From Ampelomyces quisqualis (lineage: Eukaryota > Ascomycota > Dothideomycetes > Pleosporales > Phaeosphaeriaceae), in contig JAGTXZ010000011.1 in NCBI GenBank assembly GCA_018398575.1, positions 1,736,001 to 1,800,000 of the forward strand: a DNA stretch of 64,000 nucleotides, given 5' to 3'. The position numbers and the translations under genes are program-made. The notes under the pieces were generated by a model, which had not been told where the DNA came from, ran no database searches, and saw only the letters and a list, made by a program, of their open reading frames with translations. This document shows positions 1-11,900 of this stretch, piece by piece; positions within the stretch are counted from its first letter, which is position 1; the number at the start of each line of letters is the position of its first letter.

Positions 1-929
1 CTACAGTAGAGCAACAGAAAAACGGTGGGCGTGAGGGCGAGCTGGCAAGAACGCCAGCTGTGCGCACCAGCGAGTTTAAGACACTCACTTTCGAGTATGG
101 CGCGCCTATCAAAGTTCGGTGGCGAGCACCTGTGAATCACAGCAAGAAAGACTGGATCGGTCTGTACATGGTAACAGATAATCAATCTCGCGAGACAACA
201 CAGATCAGCTCGAATGGGCGATGGATTGCTACCAACAAGGGCGTCTATGACTCTAACCGGGCTGAAGATGGCATCGTCGTGTCTGATGAGTTGTTGCTCA
301 GTGACACCAATAGCGAGCCTGGCTGCTACAGCGGTGAGATGGAATTCCGTGGCGACAAACTCTGGTGGACTACTGGAGTGTTCGAATTCAGATACCACCA
401 CGGCGGCAGACACCACGTCATGGCGCTCTCTCAAGCCTTTGAGATTCGCATCCCGCGCTTCGACGAAGACGATGTGGAGGTTGACGCCAGCGGCACAATT
501 CACCGCGCGGCGGAAGAGACACTCCTGCCGGTGATTCAAAACTGCTTCGACCGCGACCCCGAGATTGCTCCTTCGACCGCAGAAGAGAGTTTTGGAAGCT
601 TGGTCGAGCGCGACGGCAAGTTTTCGAAGCGTGTTGTATTCGCTGTACACCAAATGTACGTCTCTCTCTCTCTCTCTCTCCCAAGACTCCCTTGTCATGG
701 TCTTTGAATACTGATTCCAGCGCGCTAGGTTCGGCATCGAATTCGCCCCCGAAGTCGTCCAGGCAGACGGAAACGTCAGGAACTTGGCTTGGCGCATTTG
801 CAACGCAAAGAAGATTCTCGTGAGTTGGCTGGCTCCTAACCCGCAACATGCACAGTCACGTGCTAATGGGACCAGGCTCCGTACAGCATGTCGGCAAGCC
901 GTGGCAGAAACACTCCCAGTATGCACTAG
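1..929 (+). CDS. CHO2: Phosphatidylethanolamine N-methyltransferase, C-terminal part (5' end outside window)
   Basis: C-terminal region of Cho2, the ER membrane enzyme that performs the first methylation of phosphatidylethanolamine on the way to phosphatidylcholine. The frame is open from the first base, so the start and the membrane-embedded catalytic domains lie upstream of the window. Visible exons are 1-655, 729-819 and 876-929; introns are 73 and 56 bp, and the first contains a TC run. Splicing restores the conserved block HQMFGIEFAPEVV followed by NLAWRICNAKKIL, which I recognise from the C-terminus of fungal Cho2. The protein ends APYSMSASRGRNTPSMH, then TAG. The upstream part (about residues 20-150 of the visible piece) has the beta-rich, tryptophan-containing character of the cytosolic C-terminal domain. 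The family call is from memory of the conserved blocks; the exon junctions are read directly. Confidence 0.88.
661..680. repeat. (TC)10 microsatellite inside CHO2 intron
   Basis: Perfect TC dinucleotide run just after the 5' splice site of the first visible CHO2 intron. It may act as part of an extended pyrimidine tract, but it precedes the putative branch region. Confidence 0.9.
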
Positions 930-1495
930 CACACTTCTCGGTAAGCCTTTGGTGGTTTCGGCTTTGGGAAGTCAACGGGGTCGCATGGGTTGTCTTTTTA
1001 GATTGGGTGGGTGTTTTTGTGGTGTTGGTGTCACGTGATACAGGAGTGCGAGTTGGAAGGGAGAGTGCATCAGCATGGGGTGGTGGTCGGTGTCGTTGTT
1101 TGTAGCATGGCAGAAAAGGGTATTTTTGTGTGGAGCAATCTTGTTGCGTGCAGTCGCGTCAACGGCCCGAGGTAGGCCATGGGGGGAGGTGTGGTCGCCA
1201 TGGGGGGAGGTGTGGTCGCAATGGGGGGAGGCGAGGTGTGGTTGTTAGCCTCGGCTCTGGCCCGCCGACCTCGCGACGGAGCATCTTCTGGAATCGCGCG
1301 CCGTCCCTCTTCAAGAGGACACAACATCTCTTGCCCGTCTACATCGCCTTCATCCTGTACTGGCTTTGCTTGAATTCTAACGTTGCTTGGAAGCGCTGCA
1401 GCAATCGCCGTGATTGGTCGCAGCCGCCAGCCTGCCTCTCTCCCCGACTTCACGACTGACGACGCACCACGCACGACTCGACATAGACCACCACC
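930..1495. other. CHO2-LON2 intergenic region
   Basis: Holds the CHO2 3' region and the Lon protease promoter. The only structured element seen is the G-rich 21-bp tandem repeat at 1178-1250. A pyrimidine-rich leader precedes the Lon ATG. No additional gene is supported here. Confidence 0.6.
1178..1250. repeat. 21-bp G-rich tandem repeat, about three units
   Basis: Two near-identical 21-bp units begin at 1178 and 1199 (core ATGGGGGGAGGTGTGGTCGC), and a third, diverged unit follows. It lies about 250-320 bp upstream of the Lon start codon. Several G runs of six could form strand-asymmetric structure; any regulatory role is speculation. Confidence 0.85.
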
Positions 1496-4267
1496 ATGGG
1501 CAAGGGAAGCTCCAAGACGAGCACCAAAGTGCTGCCGCTGATCCCGCTGGCGCCGCCGCTGGCGGTCCTGCCTGGCACGACGCTCAAGATCCCCCTCACC
1601 AACCGGCCGGACGTGGCGGCGATACTCGCCAAGATCTACAGCATCAGCCCGACGGCGAGGCCCGACGCGGCCATCACAGTGGCGTGCGTGCCGCTCAACG
1701 CGCAGACCATCGGCCCCGCGGACGGGCGGCTGCTGAGCGCCCAGGGAGCCGCGCCCGGCACGGCGGCGTACGAGAGCGACCCGATGCAGGCCGGCAAGAA
1801 GGACGTGTTTGGGTACGCGTGCGTGGCCAGGGTCAGCGGCGTGCAGGGCCGGCGGCAGGGCGACCTGAGCCTGGTCGTCGAGGGTCTCGAGCGCGTGCAG
1901 GTCCTGGACGTGGTGCAGGAGCGCCCGTACTTTGAGGGCGAGCTGGCTGCCGCCGAGGCGCACGTCGACACGGCCAGCCCCGCGCTGCTGGAGCAGTTCA
2001 ACCTCCTCAAGCAGCTGTCGCGCGAGCTCCTGGCCCTCGTCCGCCTCTCGGCCATGCTCCCGCGCACGCCCGCCGTCCCGCTGTCGCCGCTGGTCGCCCG
2101 CCGCCTCGAGCTCTACATCGCCCGCAAGGACCTCGCCGACGCGGGCGCGCTGGCCGACTTCATGGCGAACGTCGTCGACTGCACCCACGAGGAGAAGCTG
2201 CGCGTGCTGGCGGCCGTCGACGCCACGCAGAGAGTCGAGCGCGTCATCGACATCCTGCAGCGCCAGATCAGCAGCATCCAGGGCAGCACCCGCATCGCAG
2301 TCACCGCCGCGCACGCGCCGAGCGGCAGCTTCGACATGGACCAGCTGCGCCGACTCCAGCAAGAGGCCCTGGTGCGGAGGGGCAAGGCGGGTGGCAACGG
2401 CCTGCCCGCCGGCTTCCCTGCCGGCTGGCCGCAGGGAGGCGAGGAAGAAGCCACCGAGCTCGACGAGCTCAAGAAGCGCCTGGAGCGCGCCCAGCTGTCG
2501 CCCGACGCAGACAAGGTCGCCCAGCGGGAGCTGCAGCGCCTGCAGAAGATGAACCCCGCACAGGCAGAGTACCAGGTCTGCCGCAACTACCTCGAGAACC
2601 TCGCCGAGATTCCCTGGACAAAGACGACTGTCCATCAGCTCGACGCCACGACCCTGCTCAAGGCCAGGAAGCAGCTCGACGACGACCACTACGGCCTCGA
2701 CAAGATCAAGAAGCGGCTGCTGGAGTACCTCGCGGTGCTCAAGTTGAAGGAGCAGGCCAATCGGACCATCGACGACCAGATTCGCGCTCTCAGCGAAACA
2801 CCCGACGCCGACGACGAAGCCAAAGAACAGGAGCGCGAGGAAAAGGCGTCGAGGGAGCCCTCCGAGCAGGAATTGCGCTTGCTCGAGAGGAAGCGCATGG
2901 TCGACAAGTCGCCCATCCTGCTCCTCGCCGGCCCTCCTGGCACTGGAAAGACATCACTTGCCAAGTCGGTTGCCACCGCGCTCGGTCGCAAGTTCCATCG
3001 CATCTCGCTCGGTGGTGTTCGCGACGAAGCTGAGATCCGGGGTCACCGCCGAACCTATGTCGCTGCCATGCCCGGCCTCATTGTGAATGGGCTGAAGAAG
3101 GTCGGTGTGTCAAATCCCGTCTTCCTGCTCGACGAGATCGACAAGCTGGGCACCTCAAACTACAACGGCGACCCCAGCGCAGCCATGCTCGAAGTCCTCG
3201 ACCCGGAACAGAACCATACTTTCACAGACCACTATGTCAACATACCCATCGACCTCTCCAAAGTGCTGTTCATTGCAACGGCCAACTCGCTCGACACCAT
3301 CCCGCCTCCGCTCCTCGACCGCATGGAGACCATCCAGCTCAGCGGATATACCACCCTTGAGAAGCGCCACATTGCATCACGCCATCTCATTCCCAAGCAA
3401 ATCACGACCAACGGTCTCGCCCAAGACGACCTCCAAATCCCCACCGACGTCCTCGACAAGATCATTACAGCCTATACTCGCGAGTCTGGCGTGCGCAATC
3501 TCGAGCGTGAGATTGGTTCTGTCTGTCGCTCCAAAGCCGTAGACTACGCCACCGCCAAAGACACCCACACGCTCGCCGCATATTCACCCACCATCACGCT
3601 AGAAGACATCGACGCCACGCTCGGCATCGAGAAGTTTGCAGAAGAGCTCACCGAACAACACTCGCGCCCCGGCGTCATTACCGGCCTCGTAGCGTACTCG
3701 TCCGGCGGCCAAGGCTCCATCCTCTTCATCGAAATCGCAGACATGCCAGGCTCAGGCCGCGTCCAGCTCACCGGCAAACTCGGCGACGTGCTTAAAGAAT
3801 CCGTCGAGGTAGCACTCACTTGGGTCAAAGCACATGCGTTTGAGCTTGAACTCACACGCAGCGTGGACGAAGACATCATGAAGAACCGCTCCATCCATGT
3901 GCACTGCCCCAGCGGCGCAATTCCCAAAGACGGGCCCAGCGCTGGTCTCGCGCACACCGTTGCCCTCGTCAGTCTTTTCTCGGGTCAATCTGTTCCTACC
4001 ACGCTCGCCATGACAGGCGAAGTCTCGCTCCGCGGCAGAGTCTTGCCTGTGGGTGGCATCAAGGAGAAATTAATCGGTGCATTGCGCGCAGGTGTCGAAA
4101 GAGTACTGTTGCCTGAGGGCAATAGGAAGGATGCGAGGGATTTGCCAGACGAAGTCAAGCAAGGATTGAAGATTGAGTTTGTCGGGCACATTTGGGAGGC
4201 GTTGGGGTTGGTGTGGCCGGAGAGGTGGGAGGGGAGGGGTCTGGGGACTGTGGAGAGTCGGTTGTAG
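1496..4267 (+). CDS. LON2: Peroxisomal Lon protease homolog 2
   Basis: A single 923-residue exon encoding an AAA+ serine protease that degrades misfolded or oxidised proteins. An N-terminal LON substrate-binding domain occupies roughly residues 10-260. The AAA module has Walker A GPPGTGKTS at 479-487 and Walker B VFLLDEIDKL. The C-terminal protease domain carries PKDGPSAG with catalytic Ser815 and GGIKEKL with catalytic Lys858; the 43-residue spacing matches the Ser-Lys dyad of the family. There is no mitochondrial presequence, and the C-terminus ends SRL, a PTS1-type peroxisomal signal, which separates it from mitochondrial Pim1. The start is the ATG in context ACCATGGGC following a pyrimidine-rich leader. 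Long antisense frames across this gene reflect GC-rich codon use and are not genes. The function assignment is firm; localisation is inferred from the tripeptide. Confidence 0.95.
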   Translation: MGKGSSKTSTKVLPLIPLAPPLAVLPGTTLKIPLTNRPDVAAILAKIYSISPTARPDAAITVACVPLNAQTIGPADGRLLSAQGAAPGTAAYESDPMQAGKKDVFGYACVARVSGVQGRRQGDLSLVVEGLERVQVLDVVQERPYFEGELAAAEAHVDTASPALLEQFNLLKQLSRELLALVRLSAMLPRTPAVPLSPLVARRLELYIARKDLADAGALADFMANVVDCTHEEKLRVLAAVDATQRVERVIDILQRQISSIQGSTRIAVTAAHAPSGSFDMDQLRRLQQEALVRRGKAGGNGLPAGFPAGWPQGGEEEATELDELKKRLERAQLSPDADKVAQRELQRLQKMNPAQAEYQVCRNYLENLAEIPWTKTTVHQLDATTLLKARKQLDDDHYGLDKIKKRLLEYLAVLKLKEQANRTIDDQIRALSETPDADDEAKEQEREEKASREPSEQELRLLERKRMVDKSPILLLAGPPGTGKTSLAKSVATALGRKFHRISLGGVRDEAEIRGHRRTYVAAMPGLIVNGLKKVGVSNPVFLLDEIDKLGTSNYNGDPSAAMLEVLDPEQNHTFTDHYVNIPIDLSKVLFIATANSLDTIPPPLLDRMETIQLSGYTTLEKRHIASRHLIPKQITTNGLAQDDLQIPTDVLDKIITAYTRESGVRNLEREIGSVCRSKAVDYATAKDTHTLAAYSPTITLEDIDATLGIEKFAEELTEQHSRPGVITGLVAYSSGGQGSILFIEIADMPGSGRVQLTGKLGDVLKESVEVALTWVKAHAFELELTRSVDEDIMKNRSIHVHCPSGAIPKDGPSAGLAHTVALVSLFSGQSVPTTLAMTGEVSLRGRVLPVGGIKEKLIGALRAGVERVLLPEGNRKDARDLPDEVKQGLKIEFVGHIWEALGLVWPERWEGRGLGTVESRL

Positions 4268-7265
4268 ATTTTTGGGCTGGGTAGGGTGCACATGAGGGAT
4301 ATGAGTAGTTTTGTATTTAGCGGTATTTTTCTTTTTTTGGCACCCGTTTTCATTCCATGGGGAGTTTTTATTCCGTCGTCTCTGGGGTTTTGAGCTCAGT
4401 GTGCTGTCACGTCATCATGCCTATGTCGTCGCCATCCAGTGATACGTATATAAACCCCTCCTCCTCCTCCTCCTCCTCCTCCCTAGGTCCCTCTCCTGTC
4501 TCCCTCTTTCTACCAGGATAGAAAAAGACGACATATTTCCCTTCCCTCCTTTACCCACCAGCCTGAACAATTCACTTTCCCATGCCGTCATGTCTGTCCT
4601 CTCCTGCAACTTTTCCGCTCCTGCAGCCAGAATAGTACGTAGTTACCAAGTCAATTTCGCTAGCCCCTTTGAAACAGCACTTGGTAACCTGTTTCAACGT
4701 CTGTTCTGCCATGTCTGCTAGCATACCCCTGGTGTACACAAGGTTTCGAAGCTCCACTCGTATGCGACCCAATCCAGGTCGATGTCGTAATTTCTTGTCC
4801 TGCCAGAGATGGAGGAAATGATTTGTTTGCAGTGTACACTTCTTTCGTGTCGGCAGGTTGATTGTTCATAGACGTTGTATAACCAGTCTGCTGGGCTCCA
4901 TGCATGAGCGCAAAGAACATGTTAGGAAAGAAAGTAGGATGGAAATAAAGGCGTCGATTACGTCGTGTCTGTAAGCTAGTTGTGGGACACGTGTAGGCAT
5001 AAAAACCCTTGGATGTCTGTAGGGTTCATGGTTCCTTAAAACTCTTTTCTAGTACCAGCTTCATCTCGGGAAGTTGGAGAGCTTGCCCTTGTGTTTTTCC
5101 TTTCTACTTTTTTTTTGGAAACGCGGCTTCGGCCTGTTGATGTCGTTTGCTTGTACGAGCCAAAGACGTATCTTTGAAGAGACAAGATAGTGGAAATTGG
5201 CTGGTTAAGATGTATGTATGCATATTAGATCTACATTACGTTTTAGAGAAACATTGTTGACGATGATTTCACACTGCTACGTGGACGTATATAATTGGTT
5301 TTCTTACTACCGGCTCTTCTCCTCTGGCGTGTCACTCTTTCTCTGCGGTATTATCAGACAAAAACATTAAAGGCACATGGCTGGTTTCTCCTCTGCTCCA
5401 AAAAAAAGTACAAACAACACATGTTTTGCTGATTTCGAAATGGTTTACATTATTCACTCGCGCCAATCGTACGAGGCGATTTCAGCTGGAAAAGAAAACA
5501 CTAAATGATAATCTAGGATAGAAACTTAGGAACATAAATAGTTGGAAGGAAAGATATGCCTACGTGTATTGAGCCGAGATAATCCCTTGGTGTTGAGACA
5601 TAATGCATCAAAATCTGGATACTCAGAGCTACCGATTTTCTGCTCGAAGCGGAATCCGAGGCTGGTTCAACGGTTGCTATCTATGAATCAGTAGTCCCTT
5701 ATAAGCAAGGCGGCATGAAATTTTGGAATCTTGTAACTAAATTTCAAAACTGGATATCGCGTTGCGCCGACAGCGGGAAAGGTGTCCTTTATATGCCACT
5801 TACATGAGTAATAGGTTGATACTTCCAAAACATATTCCCAATAACTGATCCAGACAACGTGAGTGGATGTAGATATCATTAGTGGCAGGGACGGCACGTA
5901 AATACCAACCTAAACGTCGAAGAAGGCGTCCGAAGTTAGCAAAGCTTACGCAAAATCTTAAACATGTATAATGTATAGAGTCACGAATGCTAATATGTTG
6001 TTAGTCTATGAATAATGAATTGTTTATTTGGCATGGATCCTGGTCAGTAATCATCGTTGCCAAACGAAGTATTCGGTACGTCGCCACAAGCATCCGCCGA
6101 TGGACTCAGCAAGGCTTGTAGACGGAGATTGTCAGTGTTAGGAACCTGGAACCGGAGTAGATGGTACAGTGTTACATGATCCCGGACCAGCTAACTATAT
6201 AAATCTAACACGCTGCTGAGGCTAGTTGGCAGCAATTCGTCTCCTGAATACGAAGAAGCTACCTTACTACTATATTTGCTAACCTCTGTGTCCAATAAGA
6301 ATCATATTCTTAAAAGTCAGCATAAATAACCGTGAGGGTACGGTAGAAGCTCAGTTTATGGTGTGTGCTGACCGCGATGGCGCTCGCAGGAGTAGAGACA
6401 TGCGTGATCTATCGTTGTCCAATGCAAAGAAGAAGAAGAAGAATTACCTATGCAAGCATTGACATACTATTAAGAAGTGTAAATGACCTGATACAGCGCC
6501 GTGGATCATCTGAAGGCTTTGTAGCGCGTGGGAATAGATATAGCTCGCTGAATAACAATTCACGACTCTGATTAACATATGAGCATCAATAGATGAATGC
6601 ATCGGGGCGAGCAGCTCACAGCCTACGTTCTGTATGCGTCGTCTTGTCGTAACACGAGGCGAAAGTAGAAATGAAAGCCTACATCTGTGACGATCATCTA
6701 TCTCTATGCCATTTTATGTTGAATTTTGCATTGACTGAGCGCATCTTCACCCTGGAAGACCGTCAGCAAGTGGGGATAAAGCCAGCTACTTGTGTAGCTA
6801 TACGAGAGAAAAAAAACTCGATATACCATAGCAAAATATAAGTAGGCCTGAGTTCCCCTCTCGTAGTGTTTCCCATCGACACTGGCCTGCAAATACGTGT
6901 ACCTCGGCCCGCAAAACGTGAGCCCATGCTTGTACAACAACATCGCAATGTTCAAGCTACAGGACGGATATGGGTACTATCTTGACAGCTGCAGCTCATC
7001 GTTCGGTCCTTAGCTATGGGTTTAGTATTGGGTATGGGCATGTGGGACATGATTGTGGGAATGCGCATGGGCAATCTTATGTTGATTAGGAGTAGTCGTT
7101 CAGGCATATCAAAGTGCCGAATCTAAGCGGTCATAGGGTAGTCGGGTGGGCTGAGAAGGGCAGTGAGACGAGGGTGAGGTAGATGAAGTGGTATATGTAT
7201 TTGAGATTTTAGTATCTAGTCGCTCTTTGAATTCGCTCGCATGCAGTCGCTCCTTAATCATACAC
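4268..7265. other. 3.0 kb AT-rich intergenic stretch without a recognisable gene
   Basis: Frames here are short, frequently interrupted and of low-complexity composition. A TATATAA element at about 4446-4453 is followed by a CCT repeat and a pyrimidine-rich stretch, which looks like a promoter pointing right. Beyond it I find only a possible tiny spliced frame (about 37 codons from the ATG near 4589) that I cannot support. An AAG run lies near 6427-6441. The region may hold UTRs, non-coding transcripts or old decayed DNA. Confidence 0.5.
4457..4482. repeat. (CCT)n microsatellite
   Basis: Eight uninterrupted CCT units plus CC, directly after a TATATAA motif and followed by more pyrimidine-rich DNA. 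Such CT blocks are typical of fungal core promoters close to the transcription start. Confidence 0.9.
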
Positions 7266-8697
7266 CTACTGGAAAAACAAACCTCCAATCGCATGTCCAT
7301 GTTCCTTCTCTGCACCTAGGTGATACATTGCACTTTCGAAGTAGCGATGATCCTCAACAACAGTCGACCGCCGAGGAATTGGCGTTGGATGGGCGGTACC
7401 TACGATTTCATGCAGGTCATCATCACTGTCATTCCCCTCGCCGTCGATTGACTGCTCTTCCGCGAGACCGTCTGAGCCCGAACTCCATGACTCGCGCCGG
7501 GGGGCGGTTATGCTGGAGAGCTGGTCATGGACAGCGCGTTGACGGTGTTCTGCACTCTCATGCTCAACTTCTCTGAAAGTAGCCCCACAATCTGTACGTA
7601 ACAGAGGCAATTGTGGTGTACCCGCACGATCCTGGTAACCAGTGACCATGTTTGCAGGTGAATGATCAAGAGACGGTGAAGCGGCCAAGGAGCCATGACA
7701 TTGGATCGCAGGAGAGGGAAGCACGCCGCCAGCTAAAGCGAGCCCAGAGACTGCTAAATGAGGCTTAGGCTTTCGTGTTACAGCCTTTCTTCGTTGCGGT
7801 GGGTTCCTAACTGGAACCATATATAGTTCCGTACCAGCAAAGCCATCGGCTACAAAGGAAATGCGACCCACAGTGTGATGTTTGGTCCTGTTCGGAACTG
7901 GCAGGCTTGCCTTTGTGGAGACTGCAATTCCTGCTTTCTTGGCACGACGTTCTCGCCTGTCGCGGTGGGGTTTGGAGAGAGTCGTGGCGCGGCCTTCCGA
8001 CCGTTGAGCATGGCTAAATTCTTGCATTCGTCCAGGATGAGCACCAAGGCGTTGCAGGCGTACTCTTTTGGCGTGTGGTAGAATTAATTGGCCGTCGTCA
8101 ATTGGATCTAGTTCGGTGATTGGAACAGTCGGAGCCATGTGGGCATCCTAATTGTCTCATCAGCTTCCACATCCAATGCGATGGTACGGTTTAGACACTT
8201 CGTACAACCGGATCAGGAAGGCCATATGAAGTGGTTGTCCGAAGTAACGCGAGACCTTTGACTGGAAACCGCCTTTTCTGAGTACTTGGAGGTTTTGGAC
8301 GCCCAGCAGACAGAGGCTCATCGGCCCGCTGCGGATGTGCGATTGATTCCTTTTTGCGAAAGAGGACCTTATCTGTTCTTGATTTTCGTTGCCGAAGGAC
8401 TGTCATGTCGGACACCGCAATGCTTTCGTTGGAACCAACTTTTAGAAGGGCTGGAGAGCGTGGTGCATCAAACTCGGCTTCCACGTCAAGACTTGGTATC
8501 TCCTCAGGGACTCTTGGGATGCTCAGTGCACTATCGGCCTGCAGTAATTCGGAGCCAGCTGTCCAGCCATGCTCCTTGCCGGCAAGTGGCATGCGTCGCT
8601 TGAAGCGTGACGGGCGCTGCGGCAAGTCATGTTCCACCACGCGGAGGAATGCTATCAAGCGGAGGCGACCGTCGCAGAAATTAGCATCGTCGGCCAT
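7266..8697 (-). CDS. Hypothetical protein, 457 aa, two exons
   Basis: Not recognised. Exon 1 is 8697-8206 and exon 2 is 8147-7266 (minus strand). The 58-bp intron has donor GTACGA, branch-like GCTGAT and acceptor CAATTAG, falls in phase 0, and joins two long open frames into one of 457 codons plus stop, which supports a real gene. The protein begins MADDANFCDGRLRLIAF. It is basic and Ser/Pro/Arg-rich overall, with an acidic patch (EGNDSDDDLHE) near the C-terminus and no visible membrane segment or signal peptide, so a nuclear or cytoplasmic disordered protein is plausible. It is divergent from YVC1 with 227 bp between start codons. Further introns near the 3' end cannot be excluded. Confidence 0.5.
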
Positions 8698-8924
8698 TGT
8701 TAGTTGGGCTTGTATTAGCTGAGATCAAGGTGGCTCGACACCGCCATTGCAAAGTGAACGTCAGTGTGGGGGTGAGGTTTCGAGGAGGGGTTGCTGAGGA
8801 AGTAGCGAACCACGGCTGCCAAGGAGGCTATGACGCGCCTCGGGCAACGACACGTCTGCCGGCAGTTGCGCGCTCGAGTGCCGCCCCCATCTAGTCAAAT
8901 GCGATTATATAGCTTCCCCTGAAA

Positions 8925-11900
8925 ATGTCCTTACCATCGACACCTAGATGGCCCGCGGATGATGCGGGCATGCCCAAAGTAGATGGGAGCGAGAACTTTG
9001 GTGACCTCGTAGACAAGCTGAGCCAGTAGGTATCGTCGTTCCTGGAGCCCAGCCTTCTAACAAACGACCAGGTATTTCGAACACATCGTGCGCCTTCCCC
9101 ATGCCTTCGAAGACTTCCGCAGGAGCCAGCAAGGGCGCGCTCTGGACCCGCTCATAATCTACTTGTCCAACCAAGTACACCACCCAGCGCTCGTCTCAGC
9201 GCTTTTAGCACTGAAGGGCCACTTCTCTGCTTTGGAAGAGGCTAGTGACGAGCCGGGTGTAAATGAAGCGAGAGGATATGCGTGCGAATTTGTCGCGTGG
9301 CAGTTTCTCAGCAACCTGGCAGACCGGGACGTTATCGACTTCCTCTTGCTTGAGCTGCCCGCAGTCTCCACCCCAGATAGCGAAGACGATGCGGAGGGAG
9401 GTCTTCGTAGCCGAGAACAGAACGGGTCCAGTGCCAACCAGACGAGCGAGCGGACGCCTCTCCTAGGCGATTCCACAGCCGACTACTTTGGACATCGCAA
9501 CCAGATGGCTGCCAATGCACGCTTTAGCTCATTGGCATCGCAGTGCAAAAATCTCAGCGCGCTTGAGATTGCAGCTGTTTCAGGTGCCAAAAAATTCCTC
9601 AGCCAACGTCCGATCCAGAAGATTATTAATGGTCTTTGGCGTGGTGACATTGTCTTTTGGGAAACGCTCAGCATAAATTCGGTCAAGAAGCCGCGCAAGT
9701 ACAACCGCAATCACGCTGACTTGTTCTGTCGCCTTCGTGTTCCTCTATACCTAAAGGTATTCGAGACATTGTTCTTCGCTGTGTTTCTCGCACTGTACTA
9801 TGCGGTGCTTGTACACCGCGACTTCCACAGGGTCACTGTTCCAGAGATTTTACTTTATGTCTGGATAGCCAGTTTTGCCTATGACGAATTTGCCGATTGG
9901 GTAGACGCTGGACAGACTAGCTTTTACGCGTCCGACTTTTGGTGGACTTGGGATATCAGTATCGTGGTGGTAGGCATGATATTCTGCATCTTAAGAGTGG
10001 TTGGACTGTCATCCGATAGCAGAAACACTATTGATTTGGCATACGACGTCCTGGGATTAGAAGCTCTCTTCCTTGTTCCCCGGATCTTCTCTTTGCTCAG
10101 CCTAAATCGTTACTTCGGCACCTTGGTAAGCTTCCCCGACATCGCAGGAGCCCGCACCTACCTATACATTAAGCATATCTAAGCTTTTCGTTGGCTAGAA
10201 GGCGGCTTTCGTGGGCCGCCGAACTTGTGACAGCACGAACATTGGTCTCCTGCACTCACCGGTGGATGGAACATCATACTGACATTTACTACAGATACCC
10301 TGTCTAAAGGAAATGGTCAGTGTATTCGATCGCCCTGATAGGCGGGATGCTTAGCCGAAAGCAGACCAAAGACTTCATCAAATTTCTGTCTCTCGTAGTC
10401 ATTCGTGAGTAACTTCGCAGTAGGGTTCCTGAATCACCCACTAAATCGTTGTTCCCGGTCTAGTGTATCTAGGTACCAGCCCCGAGAGCGACTGCCCTGT
10501 CTGCCTCAACTGATATGGTCCATTTATTAGGGTTCCTGACAACCTTCGTACTGTTAGCTCGAGACCAGATCAAGCCGACAGAGATGGTGAGGGACCCCTG
10601 TTCAATATTTGCCCGACAGTACTAACGATCTCACAAGAGCTGGATATTGATCAAGGTCTTCTTCGGGTATGTGCAATGAAAGACACGGAGAGATTGTGAT
10701 GATGCAACAAACACTGACATTACTTTCAGATCGAGCTACCTTGGTTTTGGTGAGTGTTGAGTAGTGAAGTCTGCAAAACCAAAAGTTGTACATGAGAAGC
10801 TGATGGTCTTGACCGTCAGACATTGCGAAGGAGATTAGTCCATTTTTCGGACCTCCGGTCATGGTGAGTGCGGTCAGACCGCGCATCAGTTGACGGTCTG
10901 CTGATCGCCTGTATAGCTCATATTCGTTAGCTTGACCAATATTCTGCTCATCACAAGCTTGATATCGTTATTGAGCAATTCCCTCAGCAAGGTATGTCTA
11001 TCTGGAAGGGATATTCGTTGGTTGTCATTGCTCCGCTCCAACACAGCACATGCATGCCAAGACAACGATGCGACGAGATGCAAAGCCAACACTGCCTCAT
11101 ATCCAGCCGCACTTGGTGCGGCACTGTCACATCGCATTTGGCCGTGGAGATACTGCTTCTCAAAATGGCCGACTTGCTTGCTACTCTCACGAGACCTACC
11201 AAGCAAGCAAGCCTGCAGAGCACTGATTCGCTTTTCAGCTTGTGTCCTGCCTATTCTCGATTTTGAAAATTCGCTAAGATTTCCAATAGGTTCTCGACCA
11301 CGCACGTGACGAGTATCTGTTCATGTGAATACACGTCCCATGGCCACCACCCTACGATGTCATTGACCATGCATAGATACTCAGTGTATGTGCTCGAGGC
11401 ATCATCGTCGAACCGACTGACATATTTTCTGCCTCCTTTGGTAAGTGCACTCGCGTCTCGTTCTGCTTTTGGAGCGTGACCGGGCTCTAAGCGCCGGCTA
11501 CCCGATCCGTCCAGCGAACATAGCCTTCTTCAACAGCAGTCCAAGATGATCTGTGAACCAACCGCTGGACGGATATGTCATGCAATTCCAGTTGTAGACT
11601 TTGAGGCTGGTGGTCTTTCATGGCGGATTTGTTGAGGCTTGTTCTGCCGCTGAGGCTGTTCGCATCGTGCGAAGTGGTAATGATGTTGTCGAGGATCAAG
11701 AGCGCAAGGCTGATCGATGTCCAGAACCTCATACCACTTTGTATCAGACCGTTTCGGCTCATCCTTCCATCTGAGCGGCTAAGAGGCGCTCGCATCGTGC
11801 TACTCAAGGCCACGCACCTACCGTTCGTTGGGGCGATTTGGTGTTACGAGCAGCTTGTCGATGCTCACAAGCGCGACTCCAGGGCCATGTCCTTCAATGG

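Noticed and set aside
1070..2689. 539-codon minus-strand open frame
   Set aside because: Antisense to the Lon protease exon; the long frame results from GC-rich third positions. Its composition (Leu/Val/Gly/Arg) has no domain and the Lon reading is certain.
4572..4920. Two overlapping minus-strand frames of 66 and 86 codons
   Set aside because: No domain, no promoter signal, different frames; length is within chance for this DNA.
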